A stretch of DNA of 64,000 nt, taken from NCBI GenBank assembly GCA_030704615.1, contig CM060733.1, positions 36,520,001-36,584,000 on the forward strand. Reading direction: 5' to 3'. This stretch comes from Takakia lepidozioides. Its lineage: Eukaryota > Streptophyta > Takakiopsida > Takakiales > Takakiaceae. Positions 22,276 to 34,059 of this stretch are shown here, piece by piece. The position numbers were made by a program, and so were the translations under genes. Position 1 is the first letter of the stretch. The number at the start of each line of letters is the position of its first letter. The notes under the pieces were generated by a model. The model saw nothing but the letters and a program-made list of their open reading frames with translations. It was not told the origin of the DNA and searched no databases.

Positions 22276-22430
22276 TCCCGCTCAAACTGGGCGCGGGGTC
22301 AATGGCCACAAGGCTACGGCAAACAACATCTTATGAGTACAATCTCTCTCTCTCTCGATTTACAAGGCTACGGCAAACAATGTCTTATGAGTACATTCTC
22401 TCTCGATTTATGTGTTCTCTGCCAGGCAGA

Positions 22431-23405
22431 TTTTTTTTTATTTTTTTTGGCAAGTTAGGAGCCTTGGTGGATTTCTCTTTTGGTACGCATTTTCGTTTTC
22501 TATGGCTCAGTTTCACGATTTCAATGGAGAAGGTAGATGAAGGGTTCAAACAGGCTGAAAAAGGAAGGTCGTAGAGGAGCTGGAGAAGTGTGAACTGCTC
22601 TGTAATATCTGTACCAACTCCCTTTATTCTCAGCTACAGCAATGGATAGCTCGACAAGAAGCCTTGCAGTATGAAAGGTTTCTAGCATCACTTAATGGAA
22701 CCAATGTGTTCTCACCTGCCCTCCTCTAATAGTGCGGCTAATGGTGTTGATAAAATCCTTGGTGTAAAATCAATATAGTGGTGAAGAGGTTCTCTTATTG
22801 TGCATTTTATTGCTGTATCAAGCAAAGTGTGAGAATGTGGTCTGAGGTGCATCTCAATGGTAAGGAATTCAGGCTGTGAGCGGCTGAATCTCTTCTATAC
22901 AATCATGCCATCCGTTTCCCCAATCGCCTCTGAGCATCAGCATGGTAATTTATGAAGAAGCTTCTGTCTCCAAACAAGCAGTTAGCATCTGAAAGGCTTT
23001 TAGAGAGGGATTGTGGGGAAACAATCAAGTTTTATAATCCAATTCAAAAGAATTTAACCTTGTGATGCGAGTAGATGTGGACTATGACATTTTCATTGAA
23101 AAAGGAAAATGTGGCATTAAAAAATACGAGTCCAACATGGAGCCAACACATTGGTGGTCAAACCCAGGTTCAAAGTGTTGTTGATGAGAAGTGTTATATA
23201 AGAAGAACCGCAGGCCATGCTCGCAATTGATATACCAACTGATATGCTTCATAGTCCTCAAAATTGACTTACGCCACATTACATTACAAGAATGCGAGTG
23301 GCTGCAAATCCAATCTTGCACTTGACAATCTTCATTTTGGGAATACTATGAACGACCGAGTGAGATTTGACACTGAATAATAGTGAAAAAAACGAAAAAG
23401 AGTGA
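22431..23405. other. No recognisable gene
   Basis: AT-rich non-coding sequence downstream of the LINE. No domain, RNA gene or strong repeat was recognised. Confidence 0.4.
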
Positions 23406-23408
23406 ACC

Positions 23409-23615
23409 ACCAATTTGTAGCTCAGCTGGATAGTGCACCAAGTGCGGCCCGCGCCCACCCCCAAAGCGATACTGGGTCCAAATCCTGGTACCCTTTATCT
23501 TTCCCCTACCCTTGGGCAGTGGCGCATGAGCCTTTCGCTTGGCACCTCATGGCGAGGTTATTTTGAAAGATTAAGGGGTCCCATTTGCGAGCAGTTGCTC
23601 CTGGTGTCTCCTTAA
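23409..23615 (+). mobile_element. Candidate tRNA-derived SINE
   Basis: An A-box-like TAGCTCAGCTGG (about 23418) is followed about 50 nt later by a B-box-like GGGTCCAAATCC (about 23473). This is the internal RNA polymerase III promoter layout of a tRNA-derived SINE head. A GC-rich body follows (CTTTCGCTTGGCACCTCATG). The intervening sequence does not fold as a proper tRNA. The 3' limit is unclear and no poly(A) tail or target duplication was established. Confidence 0.5.
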
Positions 23616-25005
23616 CAAAACAAGAGTGTTCAAGTACAGGTGTGTCCCTGGCACAATGCTACCAACAAATCAAAGATTACATCAATCGCAAAATGCAGAA
23701 GTGCTTCCCAGGCATTTGTATACTTGGAGCAGTACACAGATTAATGTATGTAGAGTCCCTCTCTACAAGATATGTCTGCAAGAGTGTACAGATGGCATCA
23801 CCCAATTTGTTTTTCAAAAATGCACTGAGCTGCAGACCCCACTTCACAGATAATGATGTGGAAGGATGGGTGGTATAATATAAAATGTAATATGAAATTC
23901 CCATACTAAATTTTTTTAACAAGAGAAATGTGGTCAGTAGTATGGTTGAGGCTAATGACCATTGCAACAGTTGGGTGAGAAAATGCAGCTACATATCAAC
24001 GGAACTAGATTCGGCTCTAAGAGATCCCATGAACTTGGGTGTAAAAGTTCCAGGCTACAAAATGTCCCAAGATTAGAGGGGTTACTTCCAAAATAGATTT
24101 ACGTCCATATGGTATTTGTAATGTCATGCAGACTTGCAGTATAACTGAAATTAAAAATCTTAACTTAACTATTAGGGCCTCTGTCCCCTTTAGTTTAATA
24201 CAAAAACAAAAGAAACTTAACTGTCTGGCTAGTTCTAGGGTCTGTGTCTGCCCATCCCTGTTTTTGTTATCAGATTGTTTCCCCCATGGAATAAATGGAA
24301 ATAAAGTTCTTTTGGCTTCAATGTGCATTTCAGCAAAAGCCATACAACTAAGTTGAAGACTACAGAGTAGTGACTAATAAATTATTACTAGTTAAGCACT
24401 AAATTTGTTTGCTTATTTGAGCAGCTGAGTCAAGACAAAACAATATCATCTGGAATTTTGAAAGATAAGCTCAATTAAGATGATAAGCACACCCACCCAT
24501 GGAGAGCTGTTTTCTTAAATGCCCTTCAAAAATTTGGGGGTACTTATCCACATCATGATCAAACAGGCCTGCTTAGCTTGCAGCAAATCTCCAGCAGACT
24601 TCCTCATACCCTTATGTATCCCTTCGTTGACTTCTCAATCTCGCCCCTTAGATAAATGACCATACACTACTATGACAGACCTTACCAATAGCCACCTAAA
24701 TTTTTGCCACTATTTCAATCAGTTATTTAAAATATTACCTAACTACTCGGTGTCTAACTGCAAGTGACCCACCTCCCCTTTCATCACATAACTCCCAATT
24801 GTGTTTATCAAAACTCACCTCAAAGGGTGATAAAAAGTTCAAAGTTGCTAATAAGAACACATTTCTCAAAATACAAAACATAATATTTTGTAGAGATTGA
24901 TCATAGATATCAACTAGGTAGCGTGTGCCGTTGGCCCATGTATGAAGAATTGAAATCTAAGACCAAGTGCAATTTCAAGTGCGTCTCCCATATAGAGGCC
25001 CAAGT
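23616..25005. other. No recognisable gene
   Basis: AT-rich sequence with short open frames only. Nothing supported. Confidence 0.4.
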
Positions 25006-25009
25006 GTGA

Positions 25010-25620
25010 CCTCCAGTGTCATTCCAAAACTTAATTTTGTAATTTAGCTAATTTTCAGCGACCAAAATTGTTCATATAACTGTAGGTCCAAATTTCGTGA
25101 AACCAAGTCGGTGCACCCCCACTCATCGAGGGCTTTCCAATTGTACCAAAATCGTGGCCTCTAAGGCCCAAGTGCAACCTCCAGTGACCTTCCAACACTT
25201 GATTTTGTAATTTAGGTGAATTTTTCAGCGACCAAAATTGTTTATAATTCCTTGGCCCATAGGTCCAAAATTTTGTGAAACCAAGTAGGTGCACCCCTAT
25301 TCATGAAGGGCTTTCCAACAGTACTAAAATTGTGGCTAAAGGCCCCACAGTTTGGGAGATCTCAACGACACTACAAACAACATTGTGAACGCCAATATTT
25401 AAAAAAACCCTATTTACATTTACGTCCACGCGCACAAAAGACAAATGAAGGGCCAATCATTGTCCAGGAAAGCCCACTTTGCTATTTTTCACGAATTTCC
25501 AGCGACCAAAAGTACTTGAAATTCCATATCTCACACACCGCAGGTCCAAAAATTATGCGACCAATTCATCGAGGGCTTTCCAACGGTAGCAAGCACCAGA
25601 GTTGGCCTGCCCCCGGTTCG
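25010..25620. repeat. Degenerate repeat, about 170-bp unit, two tandem copies plus a third
   Basis: TTTTCAGCGACCAAAATTG occurs at 25052 and 25222, a period of 170 bp, each followed by AGGTCCAAA and GAGGGCTTTCCAA-type sequence. A third, shorter unit (CAGCGACCAAAAGT at 25500, AGGTCCAAAA, GAGGGCTTTCCAACGG) lies further on. No coding function is seen. Confidence 0.75.
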
Positions 25621-25739
25621 GAAGATCTCAACGCTCGAATCATTCGGAACAAAACAAAACAAACAAACAAACAAACAACCTTGCTTCATATATTGATGAT
25701 ATATTGATATATTGATGATTCAAACATTTTATATTAAGG

Positions 25740-28700
25740 TATTTTCTAATGCGCGGCTCAAGTTTTGTTGACAAGGTCTCATTGGCTAGCTAACTGACCT
25801 GTGGTCGCTCTAGCCAGCCTGGTTTTGGCATTTTCAGGTGGTTTCCTTTCTCTGTAATGTCTTATGGCCCACAAGGCTCTTTTTCCCTTGCTCTTTAATA
25901 TGATTCATAGGGCCCCCCTTTAAATGTACAAAAGAAAAAGGAAAAGAACAGTCGGTGTGACCTTGTTGGAATCTGCTCACTATGCAGCAATGTATAAACT
26001 AGGTAGGGTAGGGTAGGGTATGGTATAATGTTGGCGGCGAGGACCTTCAAAGATTGGAAGTGTGAAAATAGAGAGGATTAAGTAAGCCTTTATTCCAACA
26101 CTCCGCCCCATTGGGGCCTTTGTTGCATACGTATATGAGGCTTTTGAGCTGGGAGCCTGTGATAAGTTTTCATCACCTCTCTTTGTTGGCTGAAATGTCT
26201 TCTTGCGATATTTGGCCATTTGTGGGAGAATGTATATATTACATAAAATTCAATGCAGAGAAAAACATTCTCTGGCTTGTGGCCCTACTGCCCAGGTGCC
26301 TGGAACTTCCACACCGCACTTTGAGCATAGTGAGGCGAACAACAATTCGTCACCGTTGACGATTTGAGACGATGGATGATGAAAAGGCACCCAATTATCA
26401 TGCGTTACAAACATATCCTATTGTGAGCTCTTCCATGAGAAATAAGTGTTCACAAAAATATCTATGCTGAACAATGGATCATGTACATGAGTCTAACTTT
26501 GATGAGCATGAACGAAAAACAAGTGCTCACAAAAGCTCTTCAAATGCATCCTTGTTAATGAACTATACTCAAAATATGTGTTATCCTTGGGGGTTTTAGT
26601 TGCAACTCTTTGGTGTAATGTGTAAGTTGGCGATACTGTATGTTAAGGACATGAGAAGATTGTGTCGTCAATATCCAGACCCACAAAACACTTCCCTTCC
26701 CAGCTTGAGTCGGAGATGAGCTCAAGAATGAGTTATGCTACCTCCTTGTTGAGATCTCATTCGGACAGAAATCCGCAATGCAAAAGTGATGAACTTCGCA
26801 TCCTCAGCAGTACCATTCACACCAAAGCGTTCCAACTTACTTAGTTGTAGCGACGTCTTCAGATAATCTAGTTTGTTTTCTGTTTCTCCGTTCCCGAGGG
26901 CCCAAAAGGCAAGAGGGCCCAGCTTGGATACGAAATCCACGACACAAGATTGAGGCACGGAAGTCGTACACAACATGTCCAACAACAACATACAAACAAT
27001 ACAATACAATACAACACACCTCAACACACGAGTCAAGATGGCACGAGACGGGACCCACGCAGCAACTCAGCGAAAGAGGGAGGGACACGCACAAGGGACA
27101 AGGGACATGGGACACGGAGGGTCCCACCGCGCAGGCGGCGCCGCTTGTGGGGTCCCGCCGCGCCGCCATCCCACCTGCCTATCTCGCGAATCCGCGCGCT
27201 TTGCTGGCCCTCCGGCCCCACTCGCCCTGCGGCCCGCGATACATACATACGAGTCGATCCAGAGATGGCCGACTACCCAACTGCGTGTAAGTAAGTATGG
27301 CCCTCGCTACAAATCCCGCTGCTCATCGCTGCTGCTCTCGCTAATCTCAGATCCCAAAAAATTACACGAGAATACTGGCGATGGAGTGAGCGCGGTGTGG
27401 TCAGGGAAACACGGAGTTAGGGAGGGGGTGGGGAGGCACGTGCGGGATGGGACCCGGTGGGTGGAGGTGTGCAGCACGTGTGGAGCATGGATGGGTGCAC
27501 ATCGTCGCTTGGTCGGCCGCTGCTATCACGCCGTTTTTGGTACATACTGCAAACTCGGCGATGCAGAAAGGTGACAGAAAGGGGAGTGTGGGGTGCGATA
27601 AATTTTGTCAGCAAGGAACCGAGGGAGGGACTCGGGAGGAGGGAGGGGAGGGACAGAGGTTTGGCGAATGTGAGAATAGGGGATAAAGGGAACAAGCGGG
27701 AATGTGAGGGAGAGGGGAGGGGGGAGAGGGGGGAGAGCAGAGGCACTAAACATGTCGGGCACGCTCTGGCAAGCGGTGAAAGGAGAGTGGTGCAGGGTGA
27801 TAATGAGGGGAGTGGGGGTGGGCCAGTGCTCAATCATATCTGCCACTTGAGGGACTGACTGAAGAGAGAGAGAGAGAGAGAGAGTGATGGTGGTGGTGGT
27901 GGTGGTGTGGCAAAGGAGCCTTGCGTACAGACATAGATACACAGCAGGGGTGTGCAAAGGGGGTGGGGAGGGAGTCAGGTGGTCTCTGTAGTTGGCTTTT
28001 AAACAAGATCTGCTGCTCAACATTCAAAGATATGCTATGCTGCTTTTCCTTCATGGTAGAAGGGAAGAGTCCAATATACTGGTGCAGTCAGACCACCAAC
28101 CAGATGTAACCCAGGTCACTTTTTGGCCCGGCTCGTTCAACGTCTGGTCAAAACCTGGACAAAAGCTTCTCTGGGGTGTAATTGACGATGGCCTTTTGTG
28201 CCTGAGCTGCACGGGACAAAGTAAAAGAACATGATGAGAGCACACAGTGTTTATGCAAGTTATGCCTGATGCCCACCGAGTGCAGAGCACCTCAGTGACA
28301 AAAGTATTTGGTGCTGCACTTGCAGAACTGGACGCCCAATTTGAGCGAGTGTCCCACCAAATAAGCATCAGCTCGATGTTTGTTGCTTCATTTGTCAGAC
28401 ATATATGCTCTGCCTAGAGCTACTGCTTACCGCATTAACATTTTCCTCCGTCCTAAGGTCAAAGCTAGATAGATTGTATATAGATGTAGGTATGTACGTG
28501 GGCGTGCCGATCCACCCAAGTTCCAACAGCAGTGTAAAGTAAACTCGCAGGCAGGAATTATTACAAGGCCTAAATTATTGAGCAAGCTAGCCGTGGTGGC
28601 TCGACTCCCAACAATATCTAGAGGAGCTGGCCATTTTTTGAGTTGTACTGTGGTGTATTTTGATGAGTGGAGGCCAGGTCAGTCAGGTCTGAGCTTTTGC

Positions 28701-31700
28701 CAGAATCCAACCAGATGTGTGCATCACTCCTCCTTTTCAGCTCGACCCATACCCTAAAGTGTAGAACGTCACAGAGTCCTTGCATAAGGAGCTGGAGCAT
28801 TTGTAGCCTCTACTCTTTCTCTCTCTCTCTCTCTCCTCCCTACACACCTCCCTTCCATTCCATTTCAGCGTATACAATCTTAGGGTTAGGTCGTTTACCT
28901 TCCATTTGCAGTGGTGTTCCCTAGATTGAGAAAACACAGGGGGCCACAGAGTATCCAGGGCCACAGCAAAGGTCCAAAACAGCAAAATGTGACAGACTTG
29001 CCTCAATGTACCTTTGGATAAACTGTAAGAGCAACCCACTCCCGTGCTGCAGTGCTGCATATCTGAGTGTGGCGTGTGTGTAGGCCCAGCCAGCAATCCT
29101 CTGTTGGGTCTTGCAAAACTGCACCCTTTTTACTGCCAGAATCCAGATTCATACAACATATCTCATCGCCCCGCCCCACCACACCCCCACCTCCTCACTC
29201 ACACCAAATCAGGAAAGGAAACCTGTTTTCACCCATCCCCCCAAATTGGGGTTTTTTTTGGGAGCCTTGACTGTTTTTAGGGAGTTATGAATAGACATTT
29301 ATGAGGAGATTTAATTGTCGCTTAACACAAACTGAATATAGTTATGCACTAATTTGGCAGTTATGAGAGATTACCTCCCAAAGTGATTTAGCCGAGGGCT
29401 TTAAATGTACCACACCAACTCATCAACCGTAAAAACCCGGGTGCTTCCCTTTCATTAACAGGAAAAACCCCAACTTCCCAGTAAGTTAAGTTAGCCCTGG
29501 AATAACAAGTCTTGGGATCACATAGCTGCTGATGAGGTTTGGATGGATTATAGTAGACAGAGAGTGACAAATCATCCATCCACCCACTCAGCAATCTGGA
29601 TGTACCAGAGAGCGCGTGGCAGGGCGAGGGCGCGTGGATTGCTGACGTATACTCGAGATATACGGAGGGCATACGATACGCCGCTCAGTGAATGATGACT
29701 GGCAGTGATGGATGAAAAGAGTGACCCAGGTGGATGAGGAAGAGACATATCACGGATAGACGGATGAAGAAGAGCGCAGGTATGGTGTGGTGAAGTGTAG
29801 AAGCGCGTACGTACGTACGGGGGTGCGTACGTATATCATGCGATGGCATGTCAGAGGTCCACATGGGGCCGCACCATTGTCCAGATGGGGGCATGACATG
29901 GCATGTCATGGCATGTCAGCGCGCCTGCTGCGAGCCGACATGCACCCATCATGCCTGGCCGCGCCACGACAAGCCGCGGCTGGCTGGCGCCACCTGCGCT
30001 GCCAGCGCGCGAGCAACCGCGGCCTGACTGCACGGCCTGCGGTTTGACTGGCAGTTTGACTGAGCAGCCCGATATGCGCCACACATGCCCTCCCTGCACC
30101 GCCCGCTTTCATCACCGTCGACTCTGCACCTCTCCCATCCCTGTTAATTACCCCACCACCTTTCAAGTTTGGTCTGTTATACAGGCTCTCTCTTGCTCTC
30201 GCTTGATCACGAGTCACGACATGCTTTGGCTTGTAATGAAAGCCTTGAGGCTTGCAGGGATGCGAGCATATTATAACATTTGTAGAAGGGGGTTGAAAAA
30301 TGGCTGGTCTGTTGAACCTTTTTTCTCTTCGGGAGGGTGAGTGAAACAGGAATAATAAATGCGCCGTCTCTGCGATATTTGTCGTTGGATATGTTTGAAA
30401 AATGGGCTCCTGAGTTGTAGTTCTATGGGCTGGCCCGCTTTGGAGTCGTAGGAGAGGGGTGTCAGCCACGAGAGTGTAGTGTACCATCTGATTCGAGGAC
30501 TAGTGCACAGAGGTTTTTTCCAATCCAGGTAGGGTTTTAGTGTTGAGCCGTCTGTAAGACAACATTGAGTCTCGGGTCCCTCTGCAACAACACACCCCCG
30601 AGGTAGCCTAGGTATGTGCAGATCTATGAGTTTCCACCTCGCTGTGTGGGAATGTGGGAATCCATGGATTGCAAAGATAGAGTCAAGTGTCGAGGGCAGA
30701 GCCTGCCATCACTGCTCTTGTCCGTAGTGTGAATGTGGGTAGTTAGTGTGAGCTGGGTTTTGTTGCCTGCATTCTGATGATGGTCTGCTGCTGTACGTCA
30801 CTCACTCACACACTGTGGGTTTTTGTATTGTAATGAAGGTGGCTTTTGTTTGAGAATCTGAGCCCCAATGTGTGCACGGGACCACAAGATCTATGCCTGC
30901 TTACAGCACCTGCCACTCTGACCATCGTCGCTCCAACCCTCGCCCCTTCGCTATCGTGCTTTTACGTCTCGGGCTCGCACCCCTCGACCGCCCTGATCAT
31001 TTCATCAACATGCTGGGTGTCGGGAATTCCATCGAACCAGCGCTTCCAAATCCAAATCCTCGCCTTGGATATTGATGGCCTCCCCGCGTAAAAACATTTT
31101 GTCGTCCGATACCTTTCCAGCAAGATACACACATACACAGCACGCGCAGGGAGGGTGGGGTCGCAGCGACGGTGATGAGAGCGACGGAGGCAGCGATGAC
31201 GATGCGCGACTGCTCACGTTCCCGTCGACGCCCGTGCGACCGTCGCATCTCGTCAGCGCCGCGACGGTGCGGAGCTGACGTCGGCCGGCCGCGCGGTCAA
31301 ATGCCGCTGGGCCACTTGCACGTTAATTCCGCACGTGCCAAATCACGCGCTTGTGCACGGAGGCCACGTGTCCTGAGCCGTCATAAAGACCCGCGATGCC
31401 GTTTGTCCTGCGGCCGCAAGTGGGACCCCCCTCTTTTCATTTTATACAATTCCCGGAGTTAATTCGGAATCTATTTATGCGGAGCTACCTGTCTCGATCG
31501 TGTCCCGGGACATTTTGTTGACATGTCCCAATACTAATTCTATGACTCTAAATATTATTGAGGCCCGCAGTTCTTAGCAGGCTTGCGGAAATCATTTCTC
31601 TCATTCAAGTGCCGACTATAATATACCCGCCGATCTGACACGCACACATCAGACCCAAGTTTTATATTACGTTGAAAGAGGAAAGGAAAAACGCATGTGC

Positions 31701-33050
31701 ATATTCCCATAAAGTCATAATTCCCTGCACTCTCCGCTCAAGTGAGATGCCCGGAGTTTGTCAGACGTATCAAACTAGTCTAAAATACCCGCGCGTATGA
31801 GTGTCACGCATATTCAACACTTGTTGTGGTCGGTATGAACAGTGCAGAGTCGAGAAAAAGATTTGTCTAGTGTTGATATTTGGTACTGGGATGAGGCCCT
31901 GTCTCGGGTTTCGGTGCAAAGGACGGATCATAAATTTCATTCATTGAGTCCGGGGGTGGGGCCCCAGCCCTCCTTGTACCTTCCGACAGAGCAAGCCCCC
32001 CATTGGGAGAGGGCGAGGGCGAGAGCAAGAAAATATGAGATCTGTGAGGCTGGCGTAGCAACACCCACAAAACACGTATTATTATTTCCTGAACGTAATG
32101 CACCGGCTACCCTCTTAGTCCCTGGTTGGTTTGTGTCAGAATGAATGGCAAAGCAGAGGTGGGCAGGTGTGTGTGAGAGTTAATGGAAAGGAAGGGGATT
32201 TCGGGTGGGCCCAAGGGCCAACTGTTTGGCAATAATTTCAGAGAGCGGAACAGATTAGGGTTAAGTTGGTGAAAGCGGTGCCAGTTCTCTTGTTTTTTTT
32301 CGAACGAAAGGGGGGTAAGTTAAGAGCCCTTTCAATCCTTTGGATCACAATGGAGGCATCCTCCCGAGTTGCAAATCCGTGTTGGATACGAGCGGTCGCA
32401 ATCGCGTAAAGTGACATTCCATCCGCTGTGCAGTATAGGACCTTCTCGGAAAATAAAGAATGAGTGAGTCGAGGACAGAACTGAAGCATCCGAGTAAAGA
32501 TGCAATGTACCAAAAAGACGTGTGTGTGAAAGGAGTTGAAAGGCGTCTTTAATTATCGGAAAGAGACGAGTGTGGAGTGTGGACTCATGAGTCAGCATCT
32601 TATTAGTCCTTGTGCGAAAACATGGATAGTTGGATGCGAGTTGGATCACCACTCATCCATCCATCGCTGTCCATCCATAAGCCAAGTTTAGCCGTGGCGA
32701 AACTGGGGCTATTGACCGTCAGCCGCACTCGAGTAAGTCAAGAGTGATGATGGCGGGATGTCTCCGTCCATCCATCTCCGTCGTGCTAATAAAGCAGGTC
32801 GAGGAGCAGGACAGTTCCAGCCAGAACCTTGCGTGACCGTACCAGGGGCAGTAAAGGGCGGGCAGGACCGATAAAGGCGGGCAGCTGCCTCTTTAATGCT
32901 CCGTGTCGTATCCGCCGCTGCTCGTTGACCGCCGACCCACCTCCTGGCACCAGGACGATGAGCTACGAATGAAGAATCTCTCTGTTCGTTCTCTTCTCAT
33001 CCAATGTACATCCTAGATGGGTCTGGTAATTTTCATTTTGTTTGGTGTGG
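25740..33050. other. Long intergenic region with microsatellites, no supported gene
   Basis: About 7 kb without a credible gene. Features seen include GGTAGGGTA repeats near 26002, (GA)n at about 27867-27884 followed by (TGG)n, (CT)n near 28818, and CATGGCATGT repeats near 29895 with (GTAC)n near 29808. There are GC-rich stretches near 27040-27240, 29930-30040 and 31140-31410. Open frames in the GC-rich parts occur on both strands at once, which is typical of composition rather than coding. Confidence 0.5.
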
Positions 33051-33110
33051 TTTTATTTTCGAAGTGGAATAATGAATGATTGACCCGCATCTAAAAGGAA
33101 GTCCATGTTT

Positions 33111-33420
33111 GGTAGATAAAATGGAAGCAACGGTCGGTCGCAATCCTTCGCATAAAGTGCGTCAATGTCACGGTGGAATTGAATGAAACCATTGTATGAG
33201 AGTGTCAATAGGATGGTAGATAAAATGGAAGCATCGGTCGGTCGCAATCCTTCGCATAAAGTGCGTCAATGTCACGGTGGAATCAAATGAAACCATTGTA
33301 TGAGAGTGTCAATAGGATGGTAGATAAAACGGAAGCATCGATCGGTCGCAATCCTTCGCATAATGCTGCGTCAATGTTATGGTGCCGGAAGTGAATGAAA
33401 CCATTTGTATGAGTGTGTCC
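33111..33420. repeat. Tandem repeat, 104-bp unit, three copies
   Basis: GGTAGATAAAA occurs at 33111, 33215 and 33319, a period of exactly 104 bp. Each copy is followed by GGAAGCA and CGGTCGCAATCCTTCGCATA, with few differences between copies. The uniformity suggests a fairly recent expansion. Confidence 0.9.
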
Positions 33421-33811
33421 ATAGGACGGTTGCATTCATGCAATGGATCACTCATTAGCAAACCGAGAGCGATTGGAATCCAATGATAGCATCCATCCAT
33501 GTATCCCACAAATGTTCTTTTTTGTTTTTCAAAAATCTAGCTAGAATACCACCTACTAGTGAGTCACTCCTCCTGGGTGTTCTCTTTAAAAAAAAGAAAA
33601 AAATACTTAGATACTACCTAGATTTTTTCCCGGTATTTCCTTATTGAAAGAAAAAACAAAAATCTTGGATACAACCTATACCTCTTATTTATGTGCCAAG
33701 TGGAGGATAGTTAGTAAGTAGTAAGCCAAATTTGAACTGACTAATATCAGCAACCTCATTTAAAAGGAAGACGGTCCAAAATTGTTGGTAGAATGTGTGT
33801 TGCTGTTATTA

Positions 33812-34040
33812 TAGCAATGCAGTCAACCAAAAAACTGAAGCCCTTGCTAACCATCTCTCAGAAAGAACTAAGAGTTGGTGGGCTCTGTTCTTCAATGTTT
33901 CTTCATGTTATGCAAGGAAGAGAGTATAGCAATGCAGTCAAACCAAAAAACTGAAGCCCTTGCTAACCATCTCTCAGAAAGAACTAAGAGTTGGTGGGAT
34001 CTGTTCTTCAATGTTTCTTCATGTTATGCAAGGAAAGAGA
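33812..34040. repeat. Tandem duplication, 115-bp unit
   Basis: TAGCAATGCAGTCAA begins at 33812 and again at 33927. The two 115-bp copies differ at only two or three positions (one A insertion, one T/C in GGGMTCTG). A (GA)n run follows at 34031-34054. This is a recent duplication in non-coding DNA. Confidence 0.9.
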
Positions 34041-34059
34041 GAGAGAGAGAGAGATGAGG

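Larger units (their letters stand above)
17590..22430 (+). mobile_element. Near full-length non-LTR retrotransposon (LINE), inactive
   Basis: A 4.8-kb element. It has a GC-richer 5' leader (about 17590-17850), a long coding region with endonuclease and reverse transcriptase, a C-terminal zinc knuckle, and a 3' tail of two 54-bp direct repeats (CAAGGCTACGGCAAACAA at 22309 and 22363) ending in CT-rich and T-rich sequence. Exact ends and target-site duplication were not determined. Five or more partial copies of its 3' half lie elsewhere in the window, so this family has been active in this genome. Confidence 0.85.

Noticed and set aside
30997-31250. Minus-strand peptide GEAINIQGEDLDLEALVRWN
   Set aside because: Looks protein-like, but it is short, without recognisable relatives or flanking exons, and it overlaps two other open frames.
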